Source of the DNA: Aeromonas taiwanensis
GTDB lineage: Bacteria > Pseudomonadota > Gammaproteobacteria > Enterobacterales > Aeromonadaceae
Length of the DNA stretch: 64,000 bases
NCBI RefSeq assembly: GCF_000820165.1
Contig: NZ_CDDD01000019.1
Coordinates: 1-64,000 of the forward strand
Reading direction: 5' to 3'
A program made the translations under genes and the position numbers. Numbering within the stretch: position 1 is the first letter of the stretch; each line of letters starts with the position of its first letter. Below the pieces are notes generated by a model, which saw only the letters and a list, made by a program, of their open reading frames with translations, had not been told where the DNA came from and searched no databases. Below, one piece after another: positions 1-9,230 of this stretch.

Positions 1-1
1 G

Positions 2-388
2 TCCGCCCCCCTGGAGCGGGCCCGGGTGCGCCAGATCGTCAACATGATCGCCTGCGACATTCACCCCCTCAACAACCTGCGGGTGCTGAACTACCTGGGG
101 GAGCACTTCAGGGCGGGCAAGGAGCAGGAAGCGGCCTGGTATCGCCACTGGATTGACGAGACCTTCAGCGCCCTGGAGCAGTTGCTGATGACCACCGCCG
201 GCATCTATTGCGTCGGCAACGAGGTGACCCTGGCGGACTGCATGCTGGTGCCCCAGGTCTACAACGCCCGCCGCTTCGACATGACCCTGGACGACTACCC
301 CACCATCAATCGCATCGTCGCCAACTGTGAACAGCTGCAGGCCTTTATCAAGGCCGCCCCCGCCAATCAGCCGGATGCGCAGGTCTGA
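2..388 (+). CDS. maiA: Maleylacetoacetate isomerase, C-terminal part (5' truncated by window edge)
   Basis: Zeta-class glutathione transferase that isomerises maleylacetoacetate to fumarylacetoacetate in tyrosine/homogentisate breakdown. The reading frame is open from base 2 and only the all-helical C-terminal GST domain is present. The stretch CDIHPLNNLRVL, then a long helix and the ADCMLVPQVYNARRF segment, is typical of MaiA. A GTG at 26 lies inside the domain and is not a real start; the thioredoxin-fold N-terminus with the SSC motif lies upstream of the window. Homogentisate-pathway neighbours would be expected upstream but cannot be seen. Confidence 0.85.
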   Translation, partial: SAPLERARVRQIVNMIACDIHPLNNLRVLNYLGEHFRAGKEQEAAWYRHWIDETFSALEQLLMTTAGIYCVGNEVTLADCMLVPQVYNARRFDMTLDDYPTINRIVANCEQLQAFIKAAPANQPDAQV

Positions 389-467
389 TGCCAGGGCATC
401 CGTTTCGGTAGGCGCACAGTGCCGTGCTCGACAGATCGGGCGATAGCCGTGACGAATGGCTGACATG

Positions 468-494
468 AAAAAGCCCCTCTCAGGAGGGGCTTTC
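468..494. terminator. Bidirectional intrinsic terminator between maiA and asnB
   Basis: A perfect stem AGCCCCTC / GAGGGGCT with a short loop, flanked by an A-run on the left and T's on the right. It sits between two convergent genes and can serve both. Confidence 0.8.
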
Positions 495-518
495 TGCTAT
501 CCGGGGCTGTGCCTTGGC

Positions 519-2183
519 TCAGTAACCCTGCTGGTGGACGTCCATCACGGCGCGACCGGACGGGTCGGCCATCTCCTTGAACTTGGCATCCCACTCCAGC
601 GCGGTGGGGGTGGAGCAGGCGACCGACTTGCCGTAGGGCACGGTGCGGGCGGCGGACTCCAGCGGGAAGTGCTCGTCGAAGATGGCACGGTAGTAGTACG
701 CCTCCTTGGTGAGCGGGGTGTTGATGGGGAAGCGGAACGCCGCCGCCTCGAACATCTGATCCGTCACTTCCTGCTCGACCATGGCTTTCAGGCTGTCGAT
801 CCACGAATAACCTACGCCGTCGGAGAACTGCTCCTTCTGGCGCCACGCCACCTCGTGGGGCAGCAGATCCTCGAAGGCTTCCCGCAGGATGTGCTTCTCG
901 ATCTTGCCCTTGCCGCACATCTTGTCGGCGGGGTTCAGGCGCATCGCCACGTCCATGAACTCCTTGTCGAGGAAGGGCACGCGACCCTCCACGCCCCAGG
1001 CGGCCATGGACTTGTTGGCCCGCAGGCAGTCATAGAGGTGCAGGGCAGACAGCTTGCGCACCGTCTCCTCGTGGAACTCTTTAGCGTTCGGCGCCTTGTG
1101 GAAGTAGAGGTAGCCGCCAAACAGCTCGTCGGAGCCTTCGCCCGAGAGCACCATCTTGATGCCCATCGCCTTGATGTAGCGCGCCATCAGGTACATGGGG
1201 GTGGAAGCGCGGATGGTGGTGACGTCATAGGTCTCGAGGTGATAGATGACGTCCCGCAGGGCATCCAGCCCCTCCTGCACCGTGAAGTGGATCTGGTGGT
1301 GGATGGTACCCAGATGATCGGCCACCTTGCGGGCTGCGGCGAGATCCGGGGAGCCTTCCAGACCCACGGCGAAGGAGTGCAGCTGGGGCCACCAGGCTTC
1401 GCTCTTGCCATCGTCTTCCACCCGGCGGGCGGCGTAGAGCTTGGTGATGGCGGAGATGACGGACGAATCCAGACCGCCGGAGAGCAGCACGCCGTAGGGC
1501 ACGTCACACATCAGCTGGCGCTTGACTGCCGCTTCCAGAGCGGCCTTGAGCTCGGCTCTGTCGCTCTGGTTGTGCTCGACCGCACCGTATTCCATCCAGT
1601 CGCGCTTGTACCACTGTTTGAGCTCGCCATCCTTGCTCCACAGGTAGTGTCCCGGCGGGAAGGTTTCGACGCTCTTGCACACCGGCACCAGGGCCTTCAT
1701 CTCGGAGGCGACATAGAAGTTGCCGTGCTCGTCGCGGCCGGTGTAGAGGGGGATGATCCCCATGTGGTCGCGACCGATGAGGTAGGCGTCCTGCTCGGCA
1801 TCGTAGAGGATGAAGGCGAAGATGCCGTTCAGATCGTCCAGGAAGGCGGGGCCCTTCTCCTTGTAGAGGGCGAGCAGCACCTCGCAGTCGGAGTGGGTCT
1901 GGAAGCGGAAGTCGACCTTGAGGTTCTTCTCCAGCTCCTTGTGGTTGTAGATCTCGCCGTTGACGGCCAGCACGTGGGTGCGCTCGGGGTTGTACAGGGG
2001 CTGGGCGCCGTTGCCCGGGTCGACGATGGCCAGGCGCTCGTGCACCAGGATGGCCTTGTCGGAGCTGTAGACGCCGGACCAGTCAGGCCCGCGGTGACGC
2101 AGTCGCTTGGACATCTCCAGGGCCGATTTGCGCAAGGTGGCGGAGTCGGTCTTGATGTCCAGAATGCCGAAAATAGAACACAT
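519..2183 (-). CDS. asnB: Asparagine synthetase B (glutamine-hydrolysing)
   Basis: Makes asparagine from aspartate, ATP and glutamine in the cytoplasm. The protein begins Met-Cys, so Cys2 is exposed as the class II amidotransferase nucleophile after Met removal. The glutaminase domain (about residues 2-190) carries RLAIVDP and NGEIYNH. The synthetase domain has the PP-loop SGGLDSS (about 234-240) and SGEGSDELFGGY. Its length of 554 residues equals that of E. coli AsnB. It is transcribed alone, with a terminator at its 3' side and a 200-base AT-richer leader upstream. No truncation is seen. Confidence 0.97.
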   Translation of the reverse strand: MCSIFGILDIKTDSATLRKSALEMSKRLRHRGPDWSGVYSSDKAILVHERLAIVDPGNGAQPLYNPERTHVLAVNGEIYNHKELEKNLKVDFRFQTHSDCEVLLALYKEKGPAFLDDLNGIFAFILYDAEQDAYLIGRDHMGIIPLYTGRDEHGNFYVASEMKALVPVCKSVETFPPGHYLWSKDGELKQWYKRDWMEYGAVEHNQSDRAELKAALEAAVKRQLMCDVPYGVLLSGGLDSSVISAITKLYAARRVEDDGKSEAWWPQLHSFAVGLEGSPDLAAARKVADHLGTIHHQIHFTVQEGLDALRDVIYHLETYDVTTIRASTPMYLMARYIKAMGIKMVLSGEGSDELFGGYLYFHKAPNAKEFHEETVRKLSALHLYDCLRANKSMAAWGVEGRVPFLDKEFMDVAMRLNPADKMCGKGKIEKHILREAFEDLLPHEVAWRQKEQFSDGVGYSWIDSLKAMVEQEVTDQMFEAAAFRFPINTPLTKEAYYYRAIFDEHFPLESAARTVPYGKSVACSTPTALEWDAKFKEMADPSGRAVMDVHQQGY

Positions 2184-2387
2184 TGGCGGTAATCCTCTTG
2201 ATTTTTATATGAGCCCCCCACGTTTGGGCTCGAAATTCCATTTACATTCCTCGCCAATCACAATGCCTAGCGGAAAACCCTTTTGCAAGCGGGAAAACCG
2301 CAGAAAATCATGCCGTAAGCGTCAAGCTGCGCCAGGGGATGGCGACCGTCCGGCCGCCGGGGAAGGGGAGTGAGGTTGACGTGCGCG

Positions 2388-2756
2388 TCAGGTCGCGGCG
2401 GGTTCGAAGATCACGTAGAGCTTGCGGCAGGGGACCAGGGTCTCCCACTCGCCGACAAAACCGGCGGGAATGACGAACTGATCCCCGGGTTTCAGGTGCA
2501 GCTGGCCGCCCTGGCCGTCGTGGATGCAGGCCTCGCCCTCCAGCATCTGGCAGTATTCGTGCTCGGTGTAGTGCACGGCCCAGCGGCCCGCCTCGCAGGA
2601 CCAGAAGCCCACGTGAAACTGCTGGCTGGGGTCGGAGTAGTGATTCCAGGCGGTCTGAGATGGGTTGCCCGCCCTGATGCGATCCCTTGCCGGCATCAGC
2701 GGGGTGGGGGAGACGGCGTGCTTGTCCAGCAGGATCCAGTCGTTCAGGCTCTTCAT
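2388..2756 (-). CDS. Single-domain cupin protein (EutQ/DUF861-like)
   Basis: A 122-residue protein made almost entirely of one small beta-barrel cupin. The segments GRWAVHYTEHEYCQMLEGEA and LKPGDQFVIPAGFVGEWE correspond to the two cupin motifs, with His and Glu residues able to hold a metal. Proteins of this type are often annotated as cupins of unknown function or ureidoglycine-aminohydrolase-like; the substrate cannot be read from the sequence. It stands alone between asnB and nagD in the same orientation, with an inverted repeat upstream that could be an operator. Confidence 0.8.
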   Translation of the reverse strand: MKSLNDWILLDKHAVSPTPLMPARDRIRAGNPSQTAWNHYSDPSQQFHVGFWSCEAGRWAVHYTEHEYCQMLEGEACIHDGQGGQLHLKPGDQFVIPAGFVGEWETLVPCRKLYVIFEPAAT

Positions 2757-2802
2757 GGTGCGTCCTTGCGGTGGCGGGGAGCATCCTGCTCCCGTTTAGT
2801 TT

Positions 2803-2830
2803 GTTTAACAATGTTGCGCTTACGTTAAAC
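2803..2830. promoter_or_regulatory. Perfect 7-bp inverted repeat upstream of the cupin gene
   Basis: GTTTAAC and GTTAAAC are exact inverted copies with 14 bases between them, so the arm centres are two helical turns (21 bp) apart. The element lies 47-74 bases before the cupin start codon in AT-rich DNA. It fits a dimeric regulator site, but no regulator is encoded nearby. Confidence 0.35.
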
Positions 2831-2834
2831 GATG

Positions 2835-2859
2835 ACGGCCCCCTTGCCAAGGGGGCCGT
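2835..2859 (-). terminator. Strong GC hairpin downstream of nagD
   Basis: An 11-bp stem ACGGCCCCCTT / AAGGGGGCCGT lies just past the nagD stop codon. The following T-run is poor in the minus direction, so termination may be partly factor-dependent. Confidence 0.55.
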
Positions 2860-2896
2860 GCTGGTGGGTTGCCGTCCGGGCGAGGTGGCGAGGGGA

Positions 2897-3646
2897 TCAG
2901 ACGATGTCGATGTCGACCACGGAGTCGAAGATGTGGTTCGGCCTAAACGGCATGCGGTCGATGTCCGCCACCTTGCTCACCCCAGAGAGCACCAGTACCG
3001 TCTCGAGACCGGCCTGGAAGCCCGCCAGGATGTCGGTGCGCAGGTTGTCGCCGATGATGATGGTGTTGTCGGAGTGGGCCTCCATCCGGTTGAGCGCCGC
3101 GCGGATGATCCAGGCGCTCGGCTTGCCCACGTAGAACGGCTTCTTGCCGGTCATTCGCTCGATGGGGGCGCACAGGGCGCCGCAGGCCGGGTACATCAGG
3201 GGGCCGTGGGTATCCGGGTTGGTGGCGATGAAGCGGGCACCCTGATCCACAAACTTGGCGCCCAGCTGCATCATGCTCCAGTTGTAGTTGCGGGTCTCGC
3301 CCACCACCACGAAGTCGGGGTCGATGTCGGTGATGGTGAAACCGGCCTTGTAGAGCTCGTGGGTCAGGGCCCCTTCACCGATCACATAGGCCTTCTTGCC
3401 ATCCTGACGCTTGAGAAAATCGGCGGTCCCCATGGCGGAGGTGTAGAAGCACTCCTCGGGCACCTCGATGCCGGCGGAGCGGAAGCGGTTTTGCAGATCT
3501 TTCTGGGTCTGGGCCGGGTAGTTGGTGAGAAACAGCAGCTTGCTGCCCTGCTCCAGCAGGCGGTGGACGAAGCGATCGGCACCGGGCACCAGATCGTTGT
3601 TGTGCAGGATGACGCCGTCGATGTCGCAGATGACGCTTTTCTTCAT
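2897..3646 (-). CDS. nagD: HAD-family ribonucleotide monophosphatase NagD
   Basis: A cytoplasmic HAD phosphatase of the NagD group that hydrolyses nucleoside monophosphates and sugar phosphates. The catalytic motif appears as CDIDGVI (motif I, near residue 7), with FLTNYPA as motif II and VGKPSAW plus IIGDNLRTDILAG as motifs III and IV. At 249 residues it matches E. coli NagD (250). The ATG at 3646 is chosen because AGGAGT lies 4 bases upstream; the frame stays open upstream but lacks family similarity. The nag operon genes that flank nagD in E. coli are absent here. Confidence 0.95.
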   Translation of the reverse strand: MKKSVICDIDGVILHNNDLVPGADRFVHRLLEQGSKLLFLTNYPAQTQKDLQNRFRSAGIEVPEECFYTSAMGTADFLKRQDGKKAYVIGEGALTHELYKAGFTITDIDPDFVVVGETRNYNWSMMQLGAKFVDQGARFIATNPDTHGPLMYPACGALCAPIERMTGKKPFYVGKPSAWIIRAALNRMEAHSDNTIIIGDNLRTDILAGFQAGLETVLVLSGVSKVADIDRMPFRPNHIFDSVVDIDIV

Positions 3647-3736
3647 GAATACTCCTTGTCGGGCACAGGCGCGGGGGCGAAGGCTCCCACCTTTTAATGT
3701 CTTCAATCGGTTATGGTTTTTGTGTCGCCATTATAA

Positions 3737-4867
<1,131 letters not shown>

Positions 4868-4907
4868 TGGCCCGCGTCAGCCTGCCGCCCGCGCAATACG
4901 CACAATA

Positions 4908-4944
4908 AAAGAGAGGCCCGCCAGAAATGGCGGGCCTCTCTCGT
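4908..4944. terminator. Bidirectional terminator between adenine deaminase and the flavin oxidoreductase
   Basis: Stem AGAGAGGCCCGCCA / TGGCGGGCCTCTCT with an A-run before and a pyrimidine tract after. It separates convergent genes. Confidence 0.85.
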
Positions 4945-4963
4945 CTCAGGGGGGGGCCGAGGA

Positions 4964-6073
4964 TCAGGCCCCTTCGGCCTCATAGACGGGGTAGTCGATC
5001 AGCCCCTTCTCGCCGCCGCCAAACAGGGTGGCGGGATCGTGGGGGGCGAACGGGTAGCCGTGACGCAGGCGGTTCGGCAGATCCGGGTTCGCCACGAAGG
5101 GGCGGCCGAAGCCTATCATGTCCGCCCAGCCCGCCTCGATGGCGGCACGCGCCCGCTCACCGTCGTACTTGCCCGCATAGATGAGGGTGTTGGGGAAGGC
5201 ATCCCTCAGCCCCTGCTTGAAGCTCTCTGCCATCAGGGGGGCGTCGTCCCAGTCCGCCTCGGCAACGTGCAGGTAGGTGACATTGAGGCGGCCCAGCAGG
5301 CGGGCGGCGGCCAGATAGGTCTCCTGCGGATTGGCGTCGACGGTGCCGTTCAAGGTGGTGAGCGGTGCGAGGCGCACCCCAACCCGATCGGCGCCGATCT
5401 CGTTGCAGACCGCCTCGGTCACCTCTTTCAGGAAGCGCAGCCGGTTCTCAAGGGATCCGCCGTAGCCGTCGGTGCGGGCGTTGGATTCGGAGTCGAGGAA
5501 CTGGTTGATGAGGTAGCCGTTGGCGGCGTGCAGCTCGATGCCGTCGAAGCCCGCCTCCATGGCGTTGCGGGCCGCCTGGCGAAACTGCCCCACCACGGCG
5601 TCGATGTCAGCCTGGGTCATGGCGCGGGGGGTGACCGTCTCGACAAACCCGGGGGCATCGCTGCCGTTGTCGACAAACACCTTCACCCCTTTGGCCTGAA
5701 TGGCGGAGGAGGAGATGGGCTGGGCGCCGCCGATGTTGTCCGGGTGGGTGACTCGGCCCACGTGCCAGAGCTGGGCGAACATGGTGCCGCCTTTGGCGTG
5801 CACGGCGTCCGTGACCCGTTTCCAGCCGGCCACCTGTTCGGCGCTGTGGATCCCCGGCGTCCAGGCATAGCCCTTGCCCATGGGGTCGACTTGGGTGCCC
5901 TCGCTGATGATGAGGCCGGCGTCGGCACGCTGGGCGTAATAGGTCGCCATCATGGCGTTGGCCACATCGCCGGGCTGACTGGCGCGGGAGCGGGTCATGG
6001 GGGGCATGACGATGCGGTTGTTGAGGTGCAACTGGCCGAGGCGAAGGGGGCAGAACAGGGGATCGTGGTTCAT
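4964..6073 (-). CDS. nemA: Old Yellow Enzyme family FMN oxidoreductase (NemA-like)
   Basis: NADPH-dependent FMN enzyme that reduces electrophilic alkenes such as N-ethylmaleimide and nitro compounds. A TIM barrel of 369 residues. The substrate-binding pair His182 and Asn185 and the proton donor Tyr187 lie in HAANGYLINQF; MPPMTRSRA near residue 23 and IGFGRPFVANPDLP near the C-terminus hold FMN. The start at 6073 follows GAGGAG at good spacing; the frame is open upstream but that part is not family-like. Convergent with adenine deaminase. No TetR-type repressor gene (as with E. coli nemR) is adjacent, so the symbol is by similarity. Confidence 0.88.
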   Translation of the reverse strand: MNHDPLFCPLRLGQLHLNNRIVMPPMTRSRASQPGDVANAMMATYYAQRADAGLIISEGTQVDPMGKGYAWTPGIHSAEQVAGWKRVTDAVHAKGGTMFAQLWHVGRVTHPDNIGGAQPISSSAIQAKGVKVFVDNGSDAPGFVETVTPRAMTQADIDAVVGQFRQAARNAMEAGFDGIELHAANGYLINQFLDSESNARTDGYGGSLENRLRFLKEVTEAVCNEIGADRVGVRLAPLTTLNGTVDANPQETYLAAARLLGRLNVTYLHVAEADWDDAPLMAESFKQGLRDAFPNTLIYAGKYDGERARAAIEAGWADMIGFGRPFVANPDLPNRLRHGYPFAPHDPATLFGGGEKGLIDYPVYEAEGA

Positions 6074-6202
6074 GGTGAACTCCTCGTGTTGGAATGGAGG
6101 AGACTCTAGCGGTGATGACCATTGCGAAAAAGAGGGGAGATTGCAGAAGAGAATTGCCGTTTTCACAGCAATAGCCCTGATCCCGTGGCGGACACCATGA
6201 GA

Positions 6203-6224
6203 AAGAGGGCCCGGGGGCCCTCTT
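6203..6224. terminator. Hairpin terminator downstream of the yoaE-like gene
   Basis: Near-palindrome AGAGGGCCC-GGG-GGGCCCTCT just past the yoaE-like stop, with flanking short A and T runs. Confidence 0.65.
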
Positions 6225-6243
6225 GTCATATGGCGACTCTGGC

Positions 6244-7785
6244 TCAGGCGTCGACAGGGGTCACGCGAACTCGCTCGATGCGGCGCTCGCTCACCCCCAT
6301 GACCTCGAAGCGGAACTGGCCGAGGTGCAGCTGCTGACCGGCCTCGGGCAGGCTGCCGAAGTGGGAGAGCAGCATGCCCGCCAGCGTCACGTACTCGTCG
6401 CTCTCGCTCACCAGGCCGTCGCAGTTCAGGGCCTGCTCGACCTGGTGGATGTTGGTGCTGCCGTTGATAAGCCAGCCTGCGCCGTCGATGACCACGTCCG
6501 GGGCCTCGTCCTCGTCCGGCAGCTCGCCCACGATAGCCTCCAGCAGGTCGTGGGTGGTGACCAGCCCCTGGATGACGCCGAACTCGTCCGCCACCAGGAT
6601 GAGGCTGCCGCGCGCCTGGCGCAGCTCCGCCAGCAGGCGGATCACGTTGATGGTCTGCGGCACGATTATGGGGTCGTTCTGTCTGGCCAGCTCGGCCAGG
6701 GATTGCCCCTCGTTGAGGGCAAACAGCAGATCCCTGGCCTTCACCACCCCGATGATCTCGTCCAGCTCCCCGTCGCAGACCGGGAACAGGCTGTGAGGGG
6801 CCCGCTGCAGCAGGGTGCGGATCTCCTCGGCGCTGTCATTCACGTCGATCCACTCCATCTCGGCCCTGGGGGTCATGATGGTGCGGATGGAGCGCTCGGC
6901 CAGGGAGAGCACGCCGCTCACCATGTAGCGTTCTTCCTCACCGAAGCCGGGGGGCAGGGGGGCATCCTGCTCCTCTTCTTCGTCTTCTTGCGGGTGTGCG
7001 GAGCGCTTGTTGCCCCCCATCAACTTGAAGATGGCAGCCGTGGTGCGCTCGCGCAGGGGCTGGCGGGCCTCATGGCGCAGGGCACTGCGCTGGGCCAGCT
7101 GGTTGAAGAACTCGATGAGCACCGAGAAGCCGATGGCCGCATAGAGGTAGCCCTTCGGAATGTGGAAGCCGAAGCCCTCCGCCACCAGACTGAAGCCGAT
7201 CATCAGCAGGAAGCTCAGGCAGAGCACCACCACAGTGGGGTGGGCGTTGACGAAGCGGGTCAGGGGCTTGGAGGCGAGCACCATCACCACCATGGCGATG
7301 GTCACGGCGGCCATCATGACGCCGAGGTGATCCACCATGCCGACGGCGGTGATGATGGAGTCCAGGGAGAAGACCGCATCCAGCACCAGGATCTGGGCGA
7401 TCACCACCCCGAAACCGGCATAGACACCGGTCGCCCCCTGCTCCTCCGGTTTGGCCTCGAGCCGTTCGTGCAGCTCGGAGGTCGCCTTGAACAGCAGGAA
7501 GAGACCGCCTCCCATCAGGATGAGATCCCGACCGGAGAAGGGGTGATCCCAGACATGCAGAATGGGGGTCGTCAGGGTGACCAGCCAGGACATGACGCTG
7601 AGCAGCCCCAGGCGCATCAGCAGGGCCAGGGAGAGGCCGATGATGCGCGCCTTGTCCCGCTGGGCGGGGGGCAGTTTTTTCACCAGGATGGCGATGAAGA
7701 CCAGGTTGTCTATCCCGAGTACGATTTCCAGGATGATCAGGGTGAGCAGACCGACCCAGATAGAGGGGTCCAGCAAGAATTCCAT
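6244..7785 (-). CDS. yoaE: TerC / CBS-pair / CorC_HlyC inner-membrane protein (YoaE-like)
   Basis: A 513-residue protein with three parts in order: a TerC-type membrane domain of about seven helices (residues 1-240, with the conserved acidic segments [14 protein letters not shown] and [19 protein letters not shown]), a pair of cytoplasmic CBS domains (about 300-420), and a CorC_HlyC transporter-associated domain at the C-terminus. E. coli YoaE and YegH have the same layout and length. TerC-domain proteins are linked to metal-ion export, especially Mn, and to metalation of secreted proteins; the exact role of the YoaE branch is not established. Single gene with its own terminator. Confidence 0.88.
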   Translation of the reverse strand: MEFLLDPSIWVGLLTLIILEIVLGIDNLVFIAILVKKLPPAQRDKARIIGLSLALLMRLGLLSVMSWLVTLTTPILHVWDHPFSGRDLILMGGGLFLLFKATSELHERLEAKPEEQGATGVYAGFGVVIAQILVLDAVFSLDSIITAVGMVDHLGVMMAAVTIAMVVMVLASKPLTRFVNAHPTVVVLCLSFLLMIGFSLVAEGFGFHIPKGYLYAAIGFSVLIEFFNQLAQRSALRHEARQPLRERTTAAIFKLMGGNKRSAHPQEDEEEEQDAPLPPGFGEEERYMVSGVLSLAERSIRTIMTPRAEMEWIDVNDSAEEIRTLLQRAPHSLFPVCDGELDEIIGVVKARDLLFALNEGQSLAELARQNDPIIVPQTINVIRLLAELRQARGSLILVADEFGVIQGLVTTHDLLEAIVGELPDEDEAPDVVIDGAGWLINGSTNIHQVEQALNCDGLVSESDEYVTLAGMLLSHFGSLPEAGQQLHLGQFRFEVMGVSERRIERVRVTPVDA

Positions 7786-8134
7786 GTAATAAACCTCAGT
7801 TAAAACAGATGCGGCGAATATGGGTCACGGCAAGGGGACCGTGGAGAGCTGGGCATCTCGTCAGAGGCGTTGGTTGAGCAGGTACAGATAGGCTTTGATG
7901 GGGAAAGACGAAGGGCTACTTCGGGGATTGTCCATGATGGGCAATAAAACCTCGGGTCAAAAGTGAGCCCTGATGATAACGGCTCGCAGCCATTTGGCAA
8001 TAGGTCTGTGATGGCCCTGTGACAAGGGGGTTGCCAGGGGGGATGGACGGGCTGGCGGCGTGCGCATCAGCCGCATCAAGGGATTTTCACGCGGGGCCTG
8101 TCGGCCCCGCGTGCGATCGGGTCGTCGGCCGGGA
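7786..8134. other. Intergenic region without a gene (yoaE leader)
   Basis: No coding frame here looks real. It holds the leader of the yoaE-like gene, including a small hairpin CACGG/CCGTG on the minus strand, and at 8089-8112 a very stable 10-bp GC hairpin (ACGCGGGGCC / GGCCCCGCGT) just after the CDF gene. I found no convincing riboswitch core. Confidence 0.5.
8089..8112 (-). terminator. GC-rich hairpin after the CDF transporter gene
   Basis: A 10-bp perfect stem with a TGTC/GACA loop immediately downstream of the transporter stop codon. The following minus-strand bases are not a T-run, so it is terminator-like rather than a textbook terminator. Confidence 0.5.
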
Positions 8135-9061
8135 TCAGAGCCAGCGTTTCTCCCGGGTGAAGCAGACCGACAGCCAGGCATCCCCCAGGGTGTCGCCGAG
8201 GCGGGACCAGAGCTCCTGGCGCAGGGCATCCTGGCGCTCGACGGGCCACTCCTGGCCCGGGGCCACCAGGATGTTGAGTTCGAGATCGAAGCGGCGACCG
8301 CTCTTTGCCAGGTGGCTGTAGCACTCGACCCCATGGCGCTGGCGCAGGGCCTCGACTTCGCGGGCGACCAGGCGGGAGACGTCCCCCTTGGGGGCGATTT
8401 TCAGCACCTCCCGCAGGTTGCGACCCAGCACCTTGATGGGAATGAGGGTGGCGCACAGGGCCAGGAGAGAGACCAGCACGGGATCGATGTAGCGGTTGTA
8501 GTGGCCGTAGCCCAGGGTATCGAGGCCGATGGCGACCACGAAGCCGGCGAGCAGGGTGGCGCTCAGCAGGGTATCGACCAGCCACTCCTTGGAGTCCACC
8601 CGCACCAGCTCGGAGTCGACTCGTTCGGCCACGTCGGCCTCGATGAGGTAGAGGACACCGCAGAAGAAGGTGGAGACGGCGGCGTAGATGAGGGCATGGC
8701 CGAGGTCTATCTCCCGTCCACCGGCCAGCAGGGAGGTGATGCCGCCATAGAGGGCACCGAGACAGAGCAGCAGAATGATGGCGCCGTTGATGACGTTGGC
8801 GATAGGTTCGAAGTGGGCATAGCCGTACTGGAAGCGGGCGTCTGAGGGGCGGGTGACCAGGTAGGCGGTGATGAGACCCAGGCCCGTCATGCCCATGCTG
8901 AACAGGGTGAAGATGCCGTCGAGCATGATGGCGTTGGAGCCGACGAAGAGGCCATAACCGATGCCGAAGATGGCAAAGGTGATGCAACCAAACAGCGACA
9001 GGGTCAGCGCCTGTTTTTCGGTGCGGATAAGCGTACTGATAACATGGCTGTAATGAGCCAT
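8135..9061 (-). CDS. Cation diffusion facilitator (CDF) family transporter
   Basis: Inner-membrane proton-coupled divalent-metal exporter family, 308 residues. About six hydrophobic helices are visible between residues 18 and 205, then a cytoplasmic C-terminal alpha/beta domain of about 100 residues (ECYSHLAKSGRRFDLELNILV). Helix 2 has the conserved Asp (IMLDGIFTLFSM). Helix 5 reads KEWLVDTLLSA, with Glu where zinc transporters usually have His in the HxxxD pair, so metal preference may differ. The start at 9061 follows GGAGG; the longer frame upstream runs into the divergent promoter region of ydiJ. Confidence 0.85.
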   Translation of the reverse strand: MAHYSHVISTLIRTEKQALTLSLFGCITFAIFGIGYGLFVGSNAIMLDGIFTLFSMGMTGLGLITAYLVTRPSDARFQYGYAHFEPIANVINGAIILLLCLGALYGGITSLLAGGREIDLGHALIYAAVSTFFCGVLYLIEADVAERVDSELVRVDSKEWLVDTLLSATLLAGFVVAIGLDTLGYGHYNRYIDPVLVSLLALCATLIPIKVLGRNLREVLKIAPKGDVSRLVAREVEALRQRHGVECYSHLAKSGRRFDLELNILVAPGQEWPVERQDALRQELWSRLGDTLGDAWLSVCFTREKRWL

Positions 9062-9230
9062 AAAAGTCCTCCTTTCAAATGGTGAAGATTGCGCGCGCAA
9101 GCGGTTTTCTAGCTGATATACTGCCCGCTCACATGTGAGCGGACTGGTTCGGGAGCCCGCGAAGAGGCTGGCCCGAATGGTCGTTGTCGCCGGAACTCCG
9201 GCATCAAGCAAAGGAAGGGAACAAGGATTC

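Noticed and set aside
7786-8000. yybP-ykoY manganese riboswitch before the TerC-domain gene
   Set aside because: TerC genes often have this riboswitch, but the conserved loop sequences cannot be found; only small unrelated hairpins are present.
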